A stretch of DNA of 64,000 nucleotides, taken from positions 25,495,542 through 25,559,541 of the forward strand of contig OX388305.1 of the NCBI GenBank assembly GCA_947579605.1, written 5' to 3'. Shown here one piece after another: positions 58,001 to 64,000 of the stretch. The stretch's first letter is position 1, and each line of letters starts with the position of its first letter. Origin of the DNA: Athripsodes cinereus. Its lineage: Eukaryota; Arthropoda; Insecta; Trichoptera; Leptoceridae. Under the pieces are notes generated by a model. That model did no database searches, was not told the origin of the DNA, and was given only the letters and a program-made list of their open reading frames with translations. A program made the translations under genes and the position numbers.

Positions 58001-60491
58001 CCTCTATGATCGTTTGTGTTGATTATGTAGAATACAATAATTATTAATAATAATGTGATTGAACACTTTGATGAATGTTGCCAACGTTTATTTTCAGTTT
58101 AATTAAATTAACGTCCTTTTTCATTAAATATCATACATATCAAAACAATATTATATATTATGTTATAATTATTACTATACAAAAGTGATTTTAACCAACG
58201 TTGTGAATCCTGTATCATATATTGTGTTAAATAATCTCGGCTGAGTTTCAATACTTCGCGGAGTTTCATTTAGACCACATGCCTTTCCATTTTCAGAAGT
58301 TGCATTGACATGAATTATTTCTAGTTTCAATTTTGACGGACTCTGTATGAGGTACCTACAGTGGATTCATGTCTATCATCTTCATACAAAATTAAAATAT
58401 AGTCTTCCCACGTTTTTCAAATAGCTTTCTTAACCAATATCAATTTATCAGACTTAGCTGTAAGATATGAAGGAAATGTTTTCGTGTTTAAGCCTGACAT
58501 CACCTTAAGTTTTTTTTATTCATTTTGTGGTAATTATGGTGTTTGTGTAATTTTTCGAATTCTTCGAACTATTTTTATTTATCTACATCTTTTTAGCCTT
58601 TTCATTTAGTTTTTTTTTACAAATCTATGTATGTGCTTGTTTACATTTTTTAAACATCTTGAACTGTGTTCTTAAACCCATATGACCTAGTTTCAATTGG
58701 AGTTCTGATATCCCCGGATAGACTTTGCAACTTCTCATCAATTTCTTAAGAAACAAAATATACACATTTACTCTAATAATAATAAAAAAGAGCCGTGTAG
58801 ATCTCTTTACTGCTTTTAAGGAAAAATTCTGCATGTATTATATTCACCTGGTAATTCACAGATAAACGAAGCCACTTGTGGTCCTCCACAACTGAGAGCG
58901 CTCCAGCGGTAATCCTTGGCTGGATCCAGGGATGTGCATAAAGGAGTTCTTCCTTCCTCAGGAGCTGCCGCCCAATAGCCTTCACCAGTCAGAGGTTTGT
59001 AGTCGCTAAGCAAAAAATTAAAAGCATAAGCGACATCTGTCATTTTGTCATGTTATCATAAGTGGTTGAGTAAAAAGCAATCTAAAAATGCAAATAAGAC
59101 GTGATGTACTTGTTTTAAATAAGCAAAATGTTACTGCGTCCGTGTGAAACAAATAAACTTTTCCCTATATTGTACAATCAGATTATTTGTTCGTCCGTTG
59201 ATGCAAGATTTAGAGAATAATAAATTATAATTTTTCAAATAGTTATGCGAAAATTCCGAAGATATCTAGTACATTAGGAGAAAGTATGCGAGTAATTTTA
59301 AAATACATGAATATTCAAATTTACGTATAAGCGAAATTATTATATTTGTGCTGAAATTACGTTTCTGTTTAAATTTTCGCGGAATCAATCAAACAGTAAA
59401 GTAAATAATAAAATCAGGGATGATGTACAAGTCATATATAAGGATGATTCTCTTGAAATGAAAGCTATAATTTGATTCTGAATAGAATTATCTCAAATGC
59501 CTGAATAGACTAATAGTATAATAGAATAATAGGTTCGTCGGTAGCCTGGGGGTGGAATATCGGCCTTCAGAACAAGGGGTCCGTGGTTCGATCCCAGGTG
59601 CCGGCAAACTTCCCTTTCACGGCACAAGCTTTTAGCTTAGTGTGAAAGGTGTATAAGGTTGTATTTGGGTTTGTGACAGAGCCCAGATATATCTTTTTTA
59701 AAAAAAAAAAAAAAAGACTAGGATATAACCCATTGCCAAGTCTGAAGGATGTTGTATCAAATAATTTAAATTACGCTGAAGAGTCAATATTGATTACATA
59801 AACGATTCATTTAAGCAATATCTAGATGTAAATAAATATAATAAATTTTGCCATTATCAATTATTGTTTAATTTCAACTGAGTTGATCAATAATGGATGT
59901 TATTGAATTTCTATTTTAAAAAGTATAATAAATTGGTATGCCTTGTAGTAAAATGACGAAACACGCTCTTGATCTAACTTTGTAAATTTATAAACTATTT
60001 AGTTTTTTTAATGGAAAATTATATGAAAGGAGTGAGTTATTGATAATTTATTGTTATGTGAAAAATCTTTTTATAGATGGAATATGCTACATATTTTCAA
60101 ATCAAAACGCTGATAAAACAAATAAGTTAATGTTAATATCTAAACCTACATATGGTATTATTTTTCGATGAGAAGTTTTGTAACTCATCTAATATAACTA
60201 ATATAACTCATAAATAAATCTGTTGCAACATAAGATTAATAATTGTATCAATTTGAGATTTACGTTTCTTGAATCATTAGAACTGATGTTGCTTGATCCA
60301 TAATACTAATAATAATTATTGACTAATAGAAGTTTTCTATATAAAATATTTATAAATATATTGATTTATTACTCACGTCCAAGTGAAATCTCCTTCTTCA
60401 TTGCTCTTTATGAGTCCGATCCACACATTAGACATAATGTCCAGTTCCTTGAGGTATGCTCTGGCTGCATCGTACTGGGCCGTAGTGTCCA
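52095..60491 (-). CDS. C-type lectin domain protein with long Thr/Pro-rich tail, 3' part of gene
   Basis: Exons in transcript order are 60491-60377, 59005-58848, 54578-54427 and 53762-52095, in phase across all junctions. The 5' exons are outside the window or not found. The first two exons give the C-terminal half of a C-type lectin fold: AAR AYLKEL, VWIGL, FTWTDYKPLTGEGYW and the closing WSALSCGG ... FICEL with two Cys. The usual EPN/QPD and WND calcium/sugar motifs are not obvious, so carbohydrate binding is doubtful. The third exon has four Cys and continues the globular part. The last exon encodes about 555 residues rich in Thr, Ser, Pro, Lys and Glu (TTTEKQD, STTTKSISTTTQ, TTESHIETQTTQSP), probably O-glycosylated, ending FYPYFFNRVLG. 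Such CTLD-plus-mucin-like proteins are usually secreted or extracellular. I do not recognise the exact gene. Confidence 0.8.
53842..54280. mobile_element. 439-bp MULE-like element with subrepeat TIRs and 9-bp TSD
   Basis: A 9-bp duplication AAAGAAATA lies at 53833-53841 and 54281-54289. The termini are GGGTCTAGGA and TCCGGCTCCC, imperfect inverse. Arms of about 150 bp are nearly perfect inverted repeats, each built from a dozen short units like ATTCACCGACAG/AATTTGCCGACA with single-base variants. The centre (53996-54127) is AT-rich and non-coding. Long TIRs with a 9-bp duplication are the Mutator-like pattern. It lies in the lectin gene between the last two exons. Confidence 0.8.
54934..55041. 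mobile_element. 108-bp MITE in a lectin intron
   Basis: GTGGGCCTAGTCAAAACACA and TGTGTTTTGACTAGGCCCAC are exact inverted ends, continuing to CATTTTA/TAAAATG. The interior (TTCTCGCAACGTCGTCCACG) matches the fragment at 28611-28672. No clear target duplication (CCA/AGG flanks). Confidence 0.8.
55735..55872 (+). repeat. SINE family A 3' fragment
   Basis: TATGTCACCCATCTTAAATG, then TTACAAGCAGTTGATCCACT, GGCTACCCCAATTGTGG and TTAATGGTACGG match the 3' two-thirds of 23445-23692. Diverged. Confidence 0.6.
56434..56486. repeat. Short hairpin in a lectin intron
   Basis: TTTTTGCAGTTTTTTTCTCGGCATT pairs with AATGCCGAGAAAAAATTGC AAAAA around a short loop AAGAAATA. It could be a small MITE or a structured RNA stem; there is no further support for either. 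Confidence 0.5.
56930..57210. repeat. hAT-related fragment (18775 family interior)
   Basis: Two rounds of the module occur: ACTGAGGAGTTTTTGAAA, CAAATTCCTATACCATTTTG, GGCGACGGGGAGTAGAAATT (57000-57065) and again near 57120-57200 with TACTCGGTACATTG. The same words in the same order occur in 18775-19322. No TIR is visible at either side. Confidence 0.6.
57370..57475 (-). repeat. SINE family A fragment, minus strand
   Basis: AAAACATTCAGGATGGTTGT, CATATTTCGTCGCTGAACTG and AATACCCGCATCTTACAG match the reverse of the middle of family A, as at 11420-11495. Confidence 0.55.
59534..59716 (+). repeat. SINE family B, full-length copy in a lectin intron
   Basis: It runs from TTCGTCGGTAGCCTGGG through GGTTCGATCCCAGGTGCCGG to AGCCCAGATATATC and an A-rich tail (59701-59715). 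It is very close to 1641-1811 in order and content, so the family was active fairly recently. Confidence 0.85.
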
Positions 60492-61109
60492 CTAGAAAGA
60501 AGAGAAAAATAAGATAATTACATATTTTTGATAACATTGACCAACGTCAATAAACAAAAATGAAAAATTCAATTTTGAAAATAATTAGAGAATTACAAAT
60601 GTAGATTGCAACGAAATGGTAAACAAATTACATAATACAGTCGAGAAAATCAGGATAGAATCCTTACGCTTAAAAAACCTAATAAAAGACTCACGTCAGA
60701 ACCGATTTCTATTCTCAACCTTAATTTTATGACAAAAATCAACATTTTATAACTAATATGAGCTTTCATGAGCCAAAAAATAAGATAACATGTTGTTACT
60801 ATAATATAATTTACCTATACTTATACATGAAGCAGTTCCGCTTGGAGAGAGTACAACATGGTATTGCCATTTTCACTTTATTTGTAATGATAGATACCTA
60901 CTATTAAAGTAATAGGTCCACTGTAAAGAACATTTTGATTTGTTAGCATTTATTAATTCACGTAAGTAATTCAAGAATAACATAAAAGTCAAAGTATCTA
61001 ATCTCCTTACTTTATCTCATTTGATGATCTAATTTTGTAATTTTACCTTAGTGATGTTACTGTTAGGTCTGTGTAAAAACTTAAGTAAATTCGTCCATAA
61101 TAGATTATT

Positions 61110-61225
61110 GGCCGGTTTCAATAACCTATCTATCCGTGACTGTCGATTGAAATCTATGATTTAAAATATAGAACACAATAGATTTCAATCGACAGTAGCG
61201 GATAGATAGATTATTGAAACCGGCC
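61110..61225. mobile_element. 116-bp MITE
   Basis: The ends GGCCGGTTTCAATAACCTAT and ATAGATTATTGAAACCGGCC are inverted. Just inside, TGTCGATTGAAATCT and AGATTTCAATCGACA form a second near-perfect block, so almost the whole element folds. The target duplication could not be decided. Confidence 0.75.
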
Positions 61226-62379
61226 ATAAGTAAATAAATCTTTTAGTTAGGCACTGCCGACTGAAAATGTTTCATCTGCTGTATTTTACCTTTGATCTAC
61301 TGTCTTTTGAGTTTTCCAATAATATCATTTCAAAGCTGATGTTTATTTGTAGACATTAAAAAAATATTTCAGATATTTTTCAGGAAATTCGAATTTTCCT
61401 TGAGTACCTAATAAAAGTATATTACGATATAATCCTTAGGAAATTAGATTTTTTCGACCGTGAAAATGAAAAGGAAATGGTTATTCGATACCATTGCGGA
61501 AAAAAGCAATTAATTTAAAACGTCAAAAACATTTTTTTAAATTTATCAGAAAACGATAATCTTCCGCAAAATATCTCTGTGCCATTAGAATTAGAATAGC
61601 TTTGTATAAGAGAGACCATTAATACGGATGAATGATTAAAAACAATACTCCTTTTCTATCTGTGGTGTTGTTTTTCGCTTCCTTTTCAATATTACGGTTA
61701 TGTTTTCTTTCCTCTTTCTTTTATTTTAAATTTAAGCAATAATAATTGAACATAATTGAAATAGGAGTGAATCAGAGAGGAATTTTAAATATAAACTCGT
61801 CTCGTTCACAATGAAAAAGTTTCTGACCATTTTGGTTTCAAATACAATTCAGTGTTGCCTGAAATAATATCTTCCTCGGCATTTTGAAGTTCGCTTTGTT
61901 TTTGTTATATCATTTAGTTTGCCCATCAATCAACTACATCCAGTACATTGAAGTGTTTTTGTTTAACTCTTTCCACTGTTAAAACGTATCTATGTATTGA
62001 TGTTTGAGAACCAGGAGAAGGCAAAATATACGAGTACTTACGAGATCGTTTTTATTTTTAGTAAAACATTACGAATAAGATATTTAACGATATAATTCAC
62101 TGATGTCATTTACCACTCAAATGTCTTTTTCATTAACTCGAAGAGAACGATCTGTATTTGACCAATGCATTCAATCAGTTAAATATCACACTTATAAGAG
62201 ATCCCATGGTGGTATAGATGGATTTATAATACATGCGCAGTAAAAAGCTATAAATTTCAGTGTCAGAGCATATCTATTCAGTATCAGAGTATACATGTAT
62301 CTCTACACCCTTTTATGTTCGTGGAAAAAAAACAGTATCTGTTAGGTCTTTAAACAAATTATGAAAAAAGTTATTTATT

Positions 62380-62515
62380 TATTTATTTATTCATTCTTTA
62401 CTGTACATTGATTAAAAACAATTACACGAAAGGTATACATTCAAATTAAATACAATCAATATACAGAGGGCGAGCTTATCGCAAAGGCGCGATCTCTCCC
62501 AACTAACCCAGTTAT
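62380..62515 (+). repeat. Family C repeat copy
   Basis: (ATTT)n, then CTTTACTGTACATTG, TATACATTCAAATTAAATAC, CAGAGGGCGAGCTTATCGC and CGATCTCTCCCAACTAACCC. It matches 21590-21725 (reverse) and 15462-15604. An A/T-tetramer head and a unique tail suggest an antisense insertion of a retroposon ending in AAATAAAT. Confidence 0.7.
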
Positions 62516-64000
62516 GAGTCGGTCAACAAATTTTATAAGTTTTCTTTTAATATTCATAGATCTTTAAACATAAAATTCCTTTATCTCTGCCGAATTAAGT
62601 ACCGACATAATTATGACTCACTATTTAACCATATTGCTATATGTATAGTGCTATACCCGTCTTTATGTCCTGTGAAATAAAATATATGAAATAATGGTAT
62701 GTATGGTATTCGAAAATGCCAATTAAAGAGATAATAAATAAATAATTGTTTTTTTTTGTGTGAAATGACGAACGTGTAAGAAATGTGTGTTCATGTACAA
62801 CAATGGTATGTGATAACATTTTTGTATATATGTACATATGTGAAGTAACGTTGTATTTAATGGGATCATAACTTAGTGTGCGGGTTGTAGGAGCTGTACA
62901 TTATAAGACGTGGGAATTTTATAGTTGGAAATGGAAACTCACACATTAATATTGAACGAGGAATAATATCAGAAACTACATTATTATTTCGTGAAAGTTG
63001 TGTACTATTTAACATACCGCGGATGAATTTCAAATAATTTATCAAAAGTTCTAAATAACTTTTGATAATATAATCACTGCAATGCTTTCAAGAGATTTCA
63101 GATTCATTATCCAATTCATTATGCCAATATTTATTACGGGAGACATTTATATGTGTTTACTATTCATTCATCAGAATGAACACTTGAAGAAATACGATTT
63201 CACGCAGTACAAAAATCGGATATTTCTAAATATTAATATAAAAACCGTGCCATTAATAACGTAAGTACTGTTAAAGCAAGATACACTCAAACATTCCAAA
63301 CACAACGGGATAATAACACATTATGTAGAAAAAAAAATATTATCAAATATATTAATATATATTGTACATAATTCATCTATTATCGATATGAAAAGAAGAC
63401 AGATTTACATTGATGCGAAATTCAATAGTATTTTTCATAAGATCACAGAATATTTTTCTAATGTAGTTTTTCACATAATGCTATTATATTTCCTCTCCTA
63501 ATACTTTCAACCCTCAACCTCCATACTCACGTAGTCACGCAATAAAATGACGAACGTCGGAGAAAGTTTTCTACGTAGGTAGATACTTTTCCAGTGTAAA
63601 TATGTTTAAGGAGTAAAAACAGTATGCGGGTTTCATTTACATAACGAGAACACAAACACTGAATCCAAGTATGAGCCGAATGCGGTGGTATAATATATTT
63701 TGCACGTTACCAAGAATATTCCGAAAGGGTCTTGTCAATAATGTGATCCCAAGGGTTCTGAAATTATCTAGACATTTTTATTGTATGCTATCGACATTTT
63801 GACGTTTCAAGGCAAACTATTCATATCTTATTCCTGCATATTATATTTTCTTTAAATTATGTAACATTGTGTCCAAGTTGTGAACAGGTCTATATAATGA
63901 GTTAATATAATATATTGATAAAAATATAGTCACTTATATAATCCAGCGCCACGAATACTCATTATGTCAAAAGGCTTAGATTGATTATTGTATTATATTA

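Larger units (their letters stand above)
60492..64000. other. Intron or upstream region of the lectin gene
   Basis: No further lectin exon was found on either strand. The first half of the CTLD and any signal peptide must lie to the right of the window or in exons too short to see. It contains a MITE at 61110-61225 and a family C repeat at 62380-62515. The 63082-63264 open frame shows no family resemblance. Confidence 0.45.

Noticed and set aside
58625..58850. Minus frame continuing past the lectin exon
   Set aside because: It reads beyond the donor at 58848; the downstream part is intron sequence, since the CTLD frame continues correctly into 54578.

Overview
This window is animal nuclear DNA, almost certainly from an insect. 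It is AT-rich and its genes are split into many short exons with GT/AG introns. The protein families are metazoan (SUN, TTC39, Maf, Ulp1/SENP, C-type lectin) and the space between them is packed with TIR DNA transposons, SINEs and 5'-truncated LINEs. The frequent TACCTA/TAGGTA words and the piggyBac and hAT content would suit a lepidopteran, but that is an impression. I could not test the taxon.

Five host genes can be assembled exon by exon, with reading frame kept across every junction I checked. (1) A short SUN-domain nuclear-envelope protein on +, 6152-10055, 5 exons, 333 codons. (2) A TTC39/IML2-family TPR protein on -, 13630-18357, 10 exons, 775 codons, convergent with the SUN gene. (3) A Maf/ASMTL-type nucleotide pyrophosphatase on -, 24599-25808, 4 exons, 206 codons. 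(4) A SENP1/Ulp1-type SUMO protease on +, 35851-44088, 7 exons, 767 codons, with a dead piggyBac and several LINE/SINE pieces in its introns. (5) The 3' part of a gene on -, 52095-60491, encoding the C-terminal half of a C-type lectin domain followed by a Thr/Pro/Ser-rich tail of about 550 residues. Its 5' exons lie beyond the right edge.

The rest is a layered mobile-element landscape, and it holds the most unusual content. 26601-32075 is a PIF/Harbinger transposon with long terminal inverted repeats. It carries an apparently intact seven-exon HARBI1-type nuclease on - and a divergently placed Myb/SANT-like partner gene on +. Its left inverted repeat is split by a TTA-flanked MITE that has a second copy at 44342-44796. 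Forty-five bases further on lies a 2.8-kb TTA-flanked Harbinger-type element (32121-34953), which itself contains a hAT MITE, a LINE 3' end and a SINE piece. Four hAT-type non-autonomous elements have exact 8-bp target duplications (18775-19322, 19560-21267, 32896-33215, 44817-45026). A 439-bp MULE-like element with long inverted repeats made of short CACCGA-type subrepeats and a 9-bp duplication sits in the lectin gene (53842-54280). The main dispersed SINE (family A) shares its 3' end with the main LINE family, the arrangement expected of a SINE/LINE mobilisation pair.

No tRNA or rRNA gene, CRISPR array or bacterial-type operon was seen. The longest stretch without a recognised gene is 44.1-52.1 kb.
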